A stretch of 64,000 bases of DNA from Dermanyssus gallinae (lineage: Eukaryota; Arthropoda; Arachnida; Mesostigmata; Dermanyssidae): contig QVRM01002067.1 of NCBI GenBank assembly GCA_003439945.1, positions 2,454,501 to 2,518,500 of the forward strand. The letters are read 5' to 3'. Positions within the stretch are counted from its first letter, which is position 1; each line of letters opens with the position of its first letter. The position numbers and the translations under genes are program-made. The notes beneath the pieces are model-generated. The model saw only the letters and a program-made list of their open reading frames with translations, was not told the origin of the DNA and made no database searches. This document shows, in pieces, positions 14,534 through 25,419 of the stretch.

Positions 14534-17500
14534 AGAAACATGTGTGTGTGCGCTTTACATACATAATAAAATAGTAGTACATAAACATATAGCAATGGAA
14601 TGCAAAAGTAACTACAGATAAATTAAGAGCGAATCACGTGTCGATTCAGAACTAACTGTGGTTCAATCTTGTCCTTAAGTTTCAGTCGTGGTTCTGTTGC
14701 TGTCGTATGGGGGCCTCCGCAGATGTAGCGCAATTATTCTTCATTCAGCAAGCAAGTACTACCCCAATTTGGAGTAACAACCATACTTGCAGAACACCAT
14801 GCTAACAAAAAACGAACAATTGCCAATTAGAGTAACAATAGCCGCACATATATTTAAGAACAATTATACCCATTATACTCTTCTTCACCATGTCAATCGT
14901 TCTTAGAATCTCAAAGGTCAGCTTTAAAATTGCCAACAGCAGAGCACTGACTCATCATCATGTCTGTCGTCACCGCCACCGTGCTTTCCACCTCGTCTAA
15001 CTACAATTGAGTATATCGCGCCGATCCAACACAGAAGTTGCTTTGAGGATATATCAAGTATAAAGTTCCTCTGTTCACCATTCAAACAACAAAGTGGTGC
15101 CGGTCACCGTGATTCTGATGCATGAGAGAGAAAAACACTGGCCACAACCAGTTAGCTTGAATCCAACGGCCATGCCGCCTGGCCGATGTACTTAGCAATC
15201 TTACACGAAGATATGAGAGACCGCTTGTCAGCTTGCAAGAGCAAACCGTCGATCGGTAGAGGCACCAAATTAGCTGCTTCACTGTTCATCAGCTGCCTCA
15301 CACCGTCTAGCTGCAACAGCGATAGCCAGTGAGCTAACAGAACCTGCTAGGGCAGCACCAATTGAGCATGTTCAAGCAGTTAAAAAAGTTCTGGCAGCGG
15401 AATAAATCCACAATCAGTAATTAACTACTTGCCTGTACTAACTAAACTGTGCCATCGAACTGGGTTCCATAACACTTTAGTTAATATACAACTAGACATA
15501 AACGTGGCCTCATTTGTTCCAGGTATCATTATAAAACACGTCGGTCAGCGCCAACTAATTGGGTCTCAGGTCGGTGATATAATAACAAGATTAACAAAAC
15601 GCATGCCGTTTTCGAAACTTAATGAACACGTGCAATGTAACTATGTAACAGTGCCGAAAGGTAATGTAGGAATAAATAAATAAAAGTATCTAGCACTAAC
15701 CATAACGCCACTACCATTATGACTATAATTATGATCATCATGTTTCGTATATATATATATATATATATATATCCATCGCACACACCACTAATTTAAGATA
15801 CGCATGCATGATTTTCCTCTCTCTCGTTCTACAGATATTTATTCGCATTTATACATACAGATATCTCTACATGCAAAATGGCATTTAACTGCTAGACAAG
15901 TTACGACGTCCACTGCTTGCTGTACTGTTATGGTAAAGAACTAAGATAACAATCGTCAAATATATATAAACATTATTATGGTACGTATCATGTATATAGG
16001 CAGGGTCGCCGATGCGTAAATTCGTTCATGGTCGTACGCTGCCAGCATTCGGCTTAACTCTAACACCGAACTCCGCAAAGCTGCCATGTCTGTCCATATG
16101 TTCAAGCTAAGAATCATGTACAAGAAGCACATGTGGACCACCCACTGGCAAAAATAGAGACCAAGCGAGAAACAAGCGAAAATGAAGCAACGAAATTTGG
16201 GGGGAGAGACCAAAGGGACAGAGATAGCCCGCGACTCTGACATTAGAAGTGGTCGCGAGTTCGATCCCGTCGTACCATATGCATTCCCGTTTTGAAACAA
16301 TCGTCCTCAACAGATTTACATATTTGTCCGAAAAAAAAGAAAATACATAAACACAGTTCGAACAACAGCGACAAAGCAAACAGGCGTCGTTACCTGTCTT
16401 ACCTGCCTGGTCGGTCCATCGCGTCAACGCTTCAGCATCCCCACCCACTTTCCAAAACGACACGACAAGCTACGAAGCTACAGCTGACTCCAGAAGCAGA
16501 ATCAGCCCTGCAGATGCTAAGGCTGCTTCTGGAGTCAGCTGGTTCGGTTCATCCATTCGGTGACAGATGCATGCATGCATGCATGCTATCAGTCAACAAA
16601 CGGTGCCTCTTCCCCACTACACACGCTGCTTGCTACAACAGGCTGCTGTTTCTTAGACAGAGGCATAGAAAGACGAAGGAAAAGAGGAAGGCCAAGCTAG
16701 AGCTTGGCCTAGAGGTTTGTTTTGCTGCCGGTCGCCGATCTGTTTGTTTGGCTGTCTATGCTAAATAGACGCCGCCGCCGCCGCCGCCGCCGCCACCGCC
16801 GAACACCCCGAACATCGCATAGGGCCGATCGGCTGCCCATTGACGACCCGCAGACACCCGCAGTTGAACCTTCGGCATGAGCGGGTAACGCAGCACCGTC
16901 AATCAAAGCCATACACGCATACACGTGTGGACGCCCTTGACATACATTTACTACCAGCACCACGTTCGCACGAACAGCACCGGCACCAGCAACAGCGACA
17001 ATGCCGACAAAAAGCGAACCCCCATACCCCCTCCCCCTCCCCCCTGCAATCCGCCCTCCCCATTAGTAGTGACAGAAATTGTCAAAATACCACCAGCAAT
17101 GTGCAACAACTGTGCAGCTACTGCGTCTACCACTACAGACCGCTACTCCGTCGTAACACCGGTGCTCTGGCACCAATTCATTCAAGTACCTGCAGATATT
17201 GCTCGGAAATCTCGAGTTCCATTCACCTCCCACAAAGTGGCTATATATATATATATATATACATTCGTGCATTCTTATGAAAGCATATTTTACTGCCGCC
17301 ATAAAAGTTCACCAGATGCCCACCGGACGGAAGGCAAACAAAAGTATTATTTTGTAATTAAATTATATTTCCACGCATTAAACATTCGCTTAAGAACATT
17401 CGCACCGCTTTAATTAAACCGTGTTAATAGGTGCAAAATAAAATAAACAAATATTGTCAAAAATGTAATAACAGTGTTAAACACACCCACAACAGAGGAA

Positions 17501-17992
17501 ATCCATCGTAGTACGTTTCCAAACGCAATATGAACTTCTTAGAAATGCAATAGTGACTAGTAGAAAACCATCACGGTAATTTCCAAGCCCGTTGAAACGG
17601 AGGATGGTCTAGAATTAAAAACCAAACTCGCTAAAAATAATTCTATACAATCATGCTCAGCGAACAGATTTACAATGCAAATGCACATGCGTAACAAGAT
17701 GCATCTATGCTATCATTTTTTTCTCCACAAAGTTACAGTAGTGTCATACTTGTTATGAATACTTCTTCTGGACTCGGTCACTGGGCAAACGCGATACAAA
17801 GTTGCGCACAGACGTCTGTCGAATCGAGACAGGAACAGGCGTCCGCCAAACGGGGGAGAGACGGGGGAACCTATCTAGTATTACGTGGATTGGGTTTCCC
17901 GCGAGCATTAATACTCTGACACTATGACACTTCGCTATCGTATACCGACCATAGAGGTGACAGCAGTTTATGACATGGTATAGTGCTAGTAG

Positions 17993-18033
<41 letters not shown>

Positions 18034-21000
18034 AACTAGGATTTTTAACTTCAAAAATCAGTTTAGAAAATGAAAGAGTTAACCGATTTTATTAATTCAA
18101 AAAATATTCTCCATGGTTAGTCACAACCCTCCTCTATCTCTGGACCAGACTATCGATTCTTATAACAAAAAAAAACTAGTTTCTGCATCTTTAAGAGTTT
18201 GTGTTTTTACTGCTAATAGATGGTAATCTGACGATGCAATGTCCGTTCATTACGGTGAATGTGGCAGAATTTCCGATTCAAATTTTGCCATCTTGCGGAA
18301 GCTGCGTAAGCAAACATTGCGCACGAATAGCGCTGTCTTGGTGGAAGCTAACGCGCACGAGACTGTGTCTCTTCCTGATCTGAGCTGGTCACAGTAGACA
18401 GCCGTGTCTATCGTTTGGACCAGGGAAAAACTCGTGGTGGACTATGCCATGCCTATGCCCCACCAAACACCAAGCAAAATCTTGCGCAAATACGTTAGTC
18501 TCTTAGGCGACTTCCAGGGGAGGTTGACCTGGGGCGTACCGAAATCTTTTACGTTTCACATTCTCGTAAAAAAAAACATTGTTCGTCATACGGAACTATT
18601 CAATCCAAGAAAGGACACTCGTTGCGTCTGGTAAGTCCAGAAGGTCATTTTGCTAAACACTCCATTTAGTTGCGCTTGCTCAAATTATGATGTACCCATT
18701 GATTCAACTTTGAGACGAAACCATGGTCGCGAAGGGCAGTGACGATGGTTGCGTGACACACCCCGAAGTCTGCGACTAACACGTAGTCGCTTGGGTATTC
18801 TGTTCCACAGTTTCACGCAAGCTGTCTTCCTAGAGAGTAATATACCTTTCAGAACGGGGTTCATCTAGAAGGCCTAAGTTACCAGAACGGAAATTGTTAA
18901 TCCTATTGTGGCACGAAGGTTTGAAATGCTCTCCTCGCCGAACACCCTTCCAATATTTTAGACAGTTTCCGCCGCAGATCTTTTTTGAACTCATACATCG
19001 CCTCCCGTAACTGGAATTCGCTGTCTATTTCAAGATCATTTGAGGTCACTTTACGAAGCTCTCGAAGATTCTACAATCTTTTGTGATCACACAAATATCT
19101 GTTTTGTAAGCATAGCTGACCTTTCAGGGGCATGGCGTTTCGAAAACAGATCTAAACATTCCAGTTGTTTTCTGACCAACCGTATTGATACGGCGAGCAA
19201 ATATATTTCATCTAGCGACCATTTGACCTCCAAAGCTCCAGCTGTATTTGGCGTCACCCTCATTATTATCTAACACGCGCTTCTCCACGTATACATCGCA
19301 CGCTCATTCTCCTTATAATTTTATTCGTAGACGTAGTAGACATATGCCTCCTCATTATTTCTTAATTCCTCAAATATTAGCTTGTCTCACTTACTAATGA
19401 CATATAAATCAGATAATTAATTAAATGTAAGCACAGTTGCAATAATTCAATCAAAGTATAGTGCAAATCGCAGAAGAAATCTTGCAGACCACGGCCCTTA
19501 CCGATACCACAGCAAGAAGGTATCCTAGAATTAATAACAGCACTATAAACAAATAATCGCGTCAAAAGCGTTATTTGGGTAGGGTGCCTAACCTAAATAA
19601 CGCTTTTCCAACCAACATAGTCCCTACTGTTCCGCACGTCGCTAGACTTCTCGACTTAGACTCATTTGCTAGTGGAAAGCGATCCACTGCTTGTTTGCCA
19701 CTCAGTACTTGCGGTTCCTACGATGGTCTCAATCGCGAGACATCATCGCGAAAAACACGTCTGGAATTCGGAAATGGCAATCAAAGCAGAGAACAAAACA
19801 GCTATAGACGAATATAGACAATACGTCACTCCCACAGCCGTCCAGCGCATAAACACTCCTCCCTCGTATCATCAATCCGCCGCCATCGATGTTTGTCCAA
19901 TGAACGAACTCAACTTGTGAGCACGCGTAAAGTGCAAGTCATAGAGGGTAGATTCTTGACGCGGTGGTACCTGATAGGAAAGATAGTCATAATCTTGTCG
20001 TCACAGAAACAAAAATAGAGAGATCGACTAAAAGACGGCCACGTGGCCGTGGAGGGAAGAGCGAGGGGAAGCGAAATAAGGGAACATGACAGAGAAAGGA
20101 AATCATGGAGTGGGGAAAGAGGAAAACGAGATAGGGGACATGAAACACCCCTCAAGGCCCCACCATTCTTCTATGGCTATCCTGCCACCTCGGCGGTGGT
20201 GGTGGTGGGGGACTAAGAAGAAAAATGGAAAAGTAGTGAGATAATCGCACGTCGACATTCGCAGCTACAGGAACAACAATGCCACAACCGACGAGCACGG
20301 CCATACAACATTAATGTCAACCAAACGCATAAAAAATACAAAGATGCAAATTTTACAAAGTTCATCAGTATCGTCCTTCCCCCCTCCCCTTCGCCACTGA
20401 GCCAGAAAATTTGACGAGGGAAGGAGGGGGACGTAAGAATAACTAAATAATATCCTTCTTTCTAATAATCGATCTATAGAGTAAACTGTTAATTAGTCTG
20501 TAATAATTGCCAGTAGGCGTTGATGTCTGCCGCGGATCGACAAACATAAACATATGTGCCTCTCTCTCTTTCTATATTTACTCCGAATCTGCGAGGACGC
20601 TCTTGGGGCTCGGCGTCACGAAGAGGAATCTTATGGATCTCACCGTTTTAACTTTGCAAGGAACCTTGAGGATATACCGCTCGCGCCGGGTCCATAAGAA
20701 CGGGAGCTACCATCAAGCAAGGACACGGACAACTGATTCTTAACTTTACGTGACACCTTTTTACCACCATTTTGATTAAGGCGAGCACTGCCGAGTGTGC
20801 AAACGTATTGTAAATGATTAATAAATCATCACAATATTTTCTATATGAGTTCAATCAAATTTGTATGGATGTAAAAAAATATATATATATATATCACTTG
20901 TTATTTTAAAAGTTACGTTGACCTTTTCTCCATTGCTCTCCCGTGGTCGTTCTAGCAGAGATGCGCGTCCGTCACATGCTCAGCGAAAAACGCGCGTTCA

Positions 21001-24000
21001 TTGCGCGAGGCACGTTTTGACTCTGTTATGTCGAGCATGTTGCCGTCGTTGTTGTTTATGTTGTAATTGCTGTTTGTTGTAGTAGAATAGTAAACGTAAA
21101 CTATTCGAGATAGTTCGCTCGAACCAGTTCATTGCTGCTACCAACCACATCGGCGCTAGCCATCTTTGATTAAATTGGCTCGTCATAATGCGATTAGTCG
21201 AACAAAACAACTAATACAATTAGTTATGAAGAAATACATTAAGTTAAAACACGCAACAATTACACACTGATGGAGTATACAATATCGTTTAGAAATCAGC
21301 CAAGAAATCGATCTTACCTATCCATAGTACCATCTTACACAAAACATACAATCGCGAAATCATAGAAAGGGAAGCAATCTCCAACTAGTGATTGTTTAGA
21401 TAGGCAACCACAATATTCTCTGTAAACACGGTGTCAAATAGCAATTCATGCGTCACACTACAACAATAACAAACTTACCATTTTATACAAATGTAGCGCT
21501 ATGTATGTATGCATACATATCATAGATATGTTTATACCTTAAAAAGAAATATGTCTGGGGATTTTGTCGGAGCACCCGTCCTAAGACCCTCGCCGTGCCG
21601 CTGATGCGCCCAATACGCGGCAACACGTTCGAGACGGCACTCCAGTGGTTGGCTATAATGCTCTGCTTACTTGAGCTTCCAGATTAGATTGATTACACTG
21701 GAGATATTTATAAACACGACAAGTCTAGAAAAGACAAACATAACATCAATAAAATAAAAACATATTTCTGCAAAATTAAATAACGAATTTAACCAACAAA
21801 GAGACGGGGACGACAGCGGTGTTAATACAATTATCGAAATAATTGTGTAGGAAACGTTATCCTTTTCGTCCACTCAAACGTTTCATACAGCTGAGATTCG
21901 TGTGCATCTTAGTTCTATGAGACAGACCCTCATTCGATTACTACTAAACTCTGCAGATCTCCGTAGGTCCCTGAAGCAGGACGTCAACTGAAAAAGGTCT
22001 TCTGCTCGGAATGACCGTATAGAACAATCAAGACATGATTGGACATGCTAAAAATTCGTATAGCACTGCCAGTAATGTAGCAAGTAAAAACAACCACTAC
22101 AGAAATGGCCGATAAAATAATCGGTTGAAATAATCATTGTTGGTGCTTATTATCGATTAAATATAAACACGTGCGTTTGTTAAATAATGTGCAAGTGTTT
22201 CTAGGACATTATTCATTGGTATGCATACCGCAGAATACATTTTAGACCGGGGTGTGGTCTTCTGAAAGAAGCCGTAGTTGCACTTCCCGGTAAACATGCT
22301 ATTGGCACGGTTTGGCATTTAGAACAAAAGCAACAGGTGCGCAGTATGTTTGTCTTGCAAGGACGCACGGACAAGCGTGACAGATAGCAGCCGCGGGCGA
22401 TAAAGACTGTTTCCAATCGTGTATCTAGCCACGATCCAGAAAACGAATCGCATTTCGCCAGTTCCGTTGCCACATCTGCCGGGAAGGGTGTATCATCGTT
22501 GACGGATTAATTCTGTCAATAGAGCAATACACACGTCTCTATCATCTCTATTTGCTTTTACTTAACTCTGGCCATCGAACTACTGTTGAATCTCCACAGT
22601 GGTGGTAGCAATCCCACAGCGTGGCCGTGTCCGTCTATTCTATACTGACGACCGACATGCCCCAAACACAACATTTATCCAATCAATGGGCGCTGGGTGC
22701 ACACTTGTATACACACGTCTATGTATATTAATCTCTCGACGCTTTGCATCGCTATCGTCCTGTTAAGCTAGCGATAGACGATATATTCGGCGCCGCTCGA
22801 CTTTTCTGCTCAACAGATTCGTTTTCAACAGGGTATAACCCGAGGATGGCTTTGCCGAGAGCGCTCTATGACTTCGAATGACCAACAACACCGGCATATA
22901 TCTATTTCAACACCTTGAAACATGAGCTTCTCTTTCCCCGTCGGCATCTACAGCTCGTCGGAGCTCGTTGTTCCTGCGTGGTGTTAATTTACGAATGATC
23001 CATCCGCATTTGAGACAATGGATCACTTGACCACGGACACACCCGCCTTCGCCCGATGCAACGACTCCAACGGGGCTGGCATTAGACGCGGCTACATTTC
23101 TTCCACAAGCGTAACAGGCGCTTTAGCCAATGCGGTTTCCGACGATCCCCGGAAACAATGAACTAAGCGTGTCAAAAAGCGACGCTATAAACATCTTTTG
23201 ATTACGAAAATGACTCCAGTCGAGGCGGAAGCGTGGCTTCATGTCTGACCAAACCAGCAAACCTCTAGACTCCTTCGCGCAGGTAAGCGCCGGCCTTCTA
23301 AACCGGCCGGACTAAAAGCCTCGGACGTCGAAGCACACAAGGATAGCTGCGGAAAACCAACATCTGCCCTGGGATTCTGCCGTGCCCCCGAAGCGCCCAA
23401 CACGCGGCAGGGCGTTCGCAACGACATTCCAGTTTGGCTAGAATGCCCTGCATACTTGAGCTTCCGGATTAGAACAAACGTCGATTGGGGTCCTTTAGGA
23501 AAGGCCGGCCGTTTTTCTGGCATGAAACAGTGGCCGACTCTCTAAAACCCTCGATCGTCGCTCCCGGCTTAACCACGAAATCTAAAGATCCAATTGCCTA
23601 GTTGCCCGGGGCCTTCTAGAGACAGAAACTGTCTCTCGACATACAAAGACGGGTGGCGGCGTGCTCTAGTGGGGGACTAGTGCGCTAGTCATGGTTGTCA
23701 TCTACCGGGGTGTCGCTGGTTCAATCAATCCCTGTTACTGATCGAATTTTCTTTGAGCGATGCTCATTGAGAATAGATGATAAACCATAAAGCTGAGAGT
23801 CAGCGGCCATGCTGCCACAGTGACTGTTGGGGAAACCCTAGATATGTCAACATGTGCGGCCCTCGGTGCGTTGAAGATATACCTCACGGTGAGTTCCAAG
23901 CCCGTAGGGGACGAAGGATGGTCAACAATGAAAAACAACTTCCTTAAAAAAAATGACACACAACGACGATGCGCCGCCGCAGCAGTCCTCGAGGCGCTGC

Positions 24001-25065
24001 CGATGATGAACGGTTGGTACTGACGACATAACCGCACAACAGCGACGCGGGAATAAATCACGTCAATCAATCTAGAGAGGCCAGCCTTGTTTCTTTCGCT
24101 AATATTATTTTTATAAACTCTCTGCTGCTGCTTAACTATTATTACAATACAATCTGAAAGTGGGAGACTAGAGTAGCACCATCATCCTCATATGTGTGTT
24201 CGCTTTGCTTCGCTTGAGAACACTGATAAGATGATACTGTTCATCACCATTACCATCATTAGCAGCAGCAGCAGCAGCATGAGCGTTACCACCATGATGG
24301 TGATACCGGTCGTTGGTTGCGGATGGGGGTGGCCAGGAGCGGTGTTTTCCGACGATCTCTATCTGGCTTGGCTACACAACAACAATATGAATAGCAACGA
24401 CAAAAGCAGTAATTGACCGCTTAGTCTACAGTTCATCCCTCTGGTGGCTGGTAGTTATACTCTCGTCCGCCTACGAGAATTGCTCCTTCTCGAATGGGAA
24501 CAGCGGGCAGTTGACTCGCTCGCTATAGGGGCGGATCGATTATTTCGAGAGAACGGAGACGATGACAAGCTCTGTTGAAAGGTGGTAGCGTGGTGACGGG
24601 TTTGTTCCCGAGCTGCAGCAGCAGCAGCAGCAACAACAATACTCTAAGTAACATCCATCATCAATCGACCAAACTGCCGCAACCCAGCGGCGAACGCGAT
24701 CCAATAGATAAACGTACAACTAACACGCAAGTTGACTATCGTCGTGACGCGATCTCTTCCTCACTGTGTCGCTCTCGTGTGCTTTCCGTTACTATTCTCA
24801 TTTTTGTAGTTTCTCTGCCTCGAGTTGCTGCTGCGCCCTGCCGGATGGCGCAGCGATAGTGGTCGACGGTCGGTCATTTTTCCCTAAGGTGATCAAACGA
24901 TCACTCACACCCTGACTAATATATTTCCCCTGTTTATATCAATGCACACATACATAGATCCGGCGAGAAACAACCAAACAGACCAAGAAGTGTAATGCAT
25001 ACGTTGCTATTAACTGTATATGTGCTAAAGTTTCGTTATTAGAAAATTTATGCTCAAATTAATTT

Positions 25066-25100
<35 letters not shown>

Positions 25101-25392
25101 GGATCTGGAAGAGGGGGTTGTGTGGTGTGGTGTGGGCAAATAGCGTATGATGTACGTACCTTTCAGCAACCCAGCGGACGACGAGCAGTGCCAGCGCCAC
25201 ATAGAACGAGTAGTAGAGTTGTTCAATTTGGGCGTAGTTCACCTTCGACGTGTCTTTGATGTGTGCCCACGTCGTGCCGGGCGGAAGCCAGACGTTCTCA
25301 TTCCAGAACCAGTTACTCAGTGCAGTCAGACTGTCGCGGACCCCACTCGTCGCCGTTGGGCCCATTTCTGCCTGGGCCGCCGTCGCCGCCAT
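5863..25392 (-). CDS. CERS: Ceramide synthase (Lag1/TLC family), complete, 7 coding exons
   Basis: Ceramide synthase N-acylates sphingoid bases with fatty acyl-CoA in the ER membrane. The exons 25160-25392, 11245-11398, 8218-8420, 7542-7743, 6949-7166, 6299-6392 and 5863-5919 join without a phase break into 386 codons plus TAG, the usual family length. The start ATG (25392-25390) is in good context (A at -3, G at +4). Residues about 78-160 form the Hox-like segment (ERDVERWW, then DKPTSLDKF). The Lag1p motif lies in exon 4 (about 208-264), with DVKRKDF and the catalytic His-His pair at 242-243. LHDFADVPLEAAK (269-281) follows in exon 5. The C-terminus is the acidic Ser-rich tail DLRSEDESSTSDEKED seen in metazoan ceramide synthases. 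Introns are short except the first (13.8 kb). Family assignment is very secure; exact paralogue and acyl-chain preference are not. Exon boundaries come from splice signals and homology, not transcripts. Confidence 0.95.
6299..6392 (-). CDS. CERS: Ceramide synthase exon 6 (last membrane helix)
   Basis: It encodes LLLALQVLHIIWTVFIVKIV, the final TLC helix of the family, ending at TSPGVST. The acceptor is ggttccag|C and the donor ACC|gtaagt. Confidence 0.93.
6575..6935 (+). pseudogene. Mariner relic in ceramide synthase intron 5
   Basis: It begins with a terminal-repeat-like sequence (acgagggcagatcgacaagt, a typical mariner end). Further in it reads MVTKDESWIYG, a stop, then NIETKAQ, matching the conserved block with the first catalytic Asp (TGDESWVYGYD.ETKAQ). 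Most of the transposase is missing. Confidence 0.65.
6949..7166 (-). CDS. CERS: Ceramide synthase exon 5 (second half of Lag1p motif)
   Basis: It encodes LLHDFADVPLEAAKMAKY, then hydrophobic segments and FAAYYIFN. The family's conserved Asp residues D270 and D273 are present. The acceptor is tatgcag|G and the donor AG|gtatgt. Confidence 0.95.
7542..7743 (-). CDS. CERS: Ceramide synthase exon 4 (Lag1p catalytic motif)
   Basis: It encodes residues 197-264: YYMIELGFY, SQFLDVKRKDF and the catalytic FVHHIVT. Both splice sites are consistent (ggccag|G, CTG|gtaaac), and it starts and ends in the phases its neighbours need. Confidence 0.95.
8038..8115. repeat. (TA)n microsatellite, 78 bp
   Basis: Uninterrupted TA tract in ceramide synthase intron 3; a second one (8172-8197) lies just before the exon 3 donor. 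Confidence 0.98.
8218..8420 (-). CDS. CERS: Ceramide synthase exon 3 (Hox-like domain end, TLC start)
   Basis: It carries GWPERDVERWWRQR, DKPTSLDKFSES and KPWLWDTMHCW, the conserved junction between the Hox-like and TLC domains. The donor is gttagt. The acceptor (ctgaag|GTG) has a poor pyrimidine tract, so the 5' edge could be nine bases shorter (tcgaag|GTC) in the same phase. Confidence 0.9.
8636..8835 (+). mobile_element. RLE LINE 3' end fragment
   Basis: It reads LRRLSLAVQRGNAEATMGTM then RSCLEDRLGW and TAG, almost identical to the C-terminus of the intact copy at 38036 (LAVQRGNAAAIMGTMRG, CLEDKLDW). The shared 3' UTR ends in AAAAATAAATCTAAGG. It lies antisense in ceramide synthase intron 2. 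Confidence 0.85.
8840..11100. other. Ceramide synthase intron 2 remainder, no gene recognised
   Basis: It holds (TA)n tracts at 9222-9247, 10481-10505 and 10852-10874 and no convincing coding segment. Confidence 0.5.
11108..11196. repeat. (TA)n microsatellite, 89 bp
   Basis: Uninterrupted TA tract 49 bp downstream of the exon 2 donor. Confidence 0.98.
11245..11398 (-). CDS. CERS: Ceramide synthase exon 2 (start of Hox-like segment)
   Basis: It encodes residues 78-129 (CVFKPVGRWFGLRPRPSRP and DRLLEQAF, typical of the region between the first membrane helix and the homeobox-like domain). The acceptor is attttag|A and the donor GAG|gtgagt. Phase matches exons 1 and 3 exactly. Confidence 0.9.
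12366..12417. repeat. (TTG)n triplet repeat
   Basis: TTG units with one interruption (ttgttgatg), within intron 1. Confidence 0.85.
12684..12739. repeat. (TA)n microsatellite, 56 bp
   Basis: TA tract in intron 1; a second one is at 12862-12893. Confidence 0.97.
13095..13292. repeat. A/T-only degenerate (TAA)n/(TAAG)n tract
   Basis: About 200 bp of TAATAAT with occasional G, a degenerate trinucleotide expansion with no coding potential. Confidence 0.9.
14030..14310 (+). pseudogene. LINE reverse transcriptase relic
   Basis: It reads NRHNLIANEQFVYRPDNGCV and LLDTQYDWVEHKDKSKCLNV, then IYINLKS. The order matches the LINE RT block (L.sn.QhGFRpgrSc...Ll...ddw......vdviYlDfkkAFD). The catalytic Asp is changed (INL), so it is dead. 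Confidence 0.7.
16225..16300 (+). repeat. tRNA-like (possible SINE) segment
   Basis: It contains GCGAGTTCGATCCCGTCG, a good Pol III B-box, about 30 nt after GAGATAGCCCGCGACT, a weak A-box. No cloverleaf is complete, so it is at most a tRNA-derived SINE relic. Confidence 0.4.
16481..16541. repeat. Perfect 19-bp inverted repeat (hairpin)
   Basis: cagctgactccagaagcag at 16481-16499 is exactly complementary to 16523-16541, with a 23-nt loop. Confidence 0.9.
16689..16710. repeat. Near-perfect 22-bp palindrome
   Basis: Two 10-nt arms (AGGCCAAGCT and AGCTTGGCCT) flank a 2-nt centre. Confidence 0.9.
16770..16801. repeat. (CCG)n triplet repeat
   Basis: About ten CCG units with a single CCA interruption. 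Confidence 0.9.
16802..18640. other. Ceramide synthase intron 1 segment, no gene recognised
   Basis: Overlapping ORFs on both strands at 16.8-17.4 kb have Pro/Thr/Ser-rich, biased compositions and no family motifs. (TA)n tracts lie at 17241-17262 and 17997-18028. Confidence 0.45.
18640..18870 (-). pseudogene. Mariner transposase N-terminal relic
   Basis: On the minus strand it reads VADFGVCHATIVTALRDHGF and VSKLNQWVHHNLSKRN. This matches the second helix-turn-helix and linker of mariner transposases (VSHTTIVRHL...GKVSKLGKWVPHELSEKN). Upstream the frame is broken. Confidence 0.65.
21545..21700 (+). repeat. Dispersed repeat, copy 1
   Basis: It shares a long imperfect match with 23360-23490, including CACGCGGCA-, CGTTCG- and TACTTGAGCTTCC-GATTAGA-like blocks in the same order. 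No coding function is recognised. Confidence 0.7.
23355..23495 (+). repeat. Dispersed repeat, copy 2
   Basis: Same-strand relative of 21545-21700. It lies 150 bp before a SINE-like sequence. Confidence 0.7.
23640..23820 (+). mobile_element. SINE-like element, copy 1
   Basis: It has GTGGCGGCGTGCTCTAGTGG (A-box-like) and GCTGGTTCAATCAATCCC (B-box-like), followed by a body containing GATCGAATTTTCTTTGAG. The reverse complement of 59270-59440 matches it over most of this length, including the block GTTGTCATCTACCGGGGTGT with few changes. Confidence 0.65.
24240..25070. repeat. Triplet-repeat-rich DNA near ceramide synthase exon 1
   Basis: It contains (AGC)n at 24260-24280 and (GCA)n(ACA)n at 24613-24640, with unrelated sequence between. 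No gene is recognised. A (TA)n tract follows at 25070-25098. Confidence 0.6.
25160..25392 (-). CDS. CERS: Ceramide synthase exon 1 (start codon, first membrane segment)
   Basis: It encodes residues 1-77 plus two bases. It includes the conserved N-terminal block NWFWNENVWLPPGTTW, then a hydrophobic stretch ending LLVVRWVAER. The donor is AG|gtacgt. The frame stays open upstream of the ATG, but a second in-frame Met (AEMGP) is nine codons further in, so the start is probable rather than proven. Confidence 0.92.
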
Positions 25393-25419
25393 TGTCACGG
25401 CGAGCAACGACAAGATGAC

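Noticed and set aside
16292..17413. Overlapping plus-strand ORFs in intron 1
   Set aside because: Proline-, serine- and threonine-biased, overlapping in different frames, ending in (TA)n-encoded Tyr-Ile repeats.
23239..23523. Minus-strand 94-codon ORF
   Set aside because: It lies over the dispersed repeat and shows no motif.
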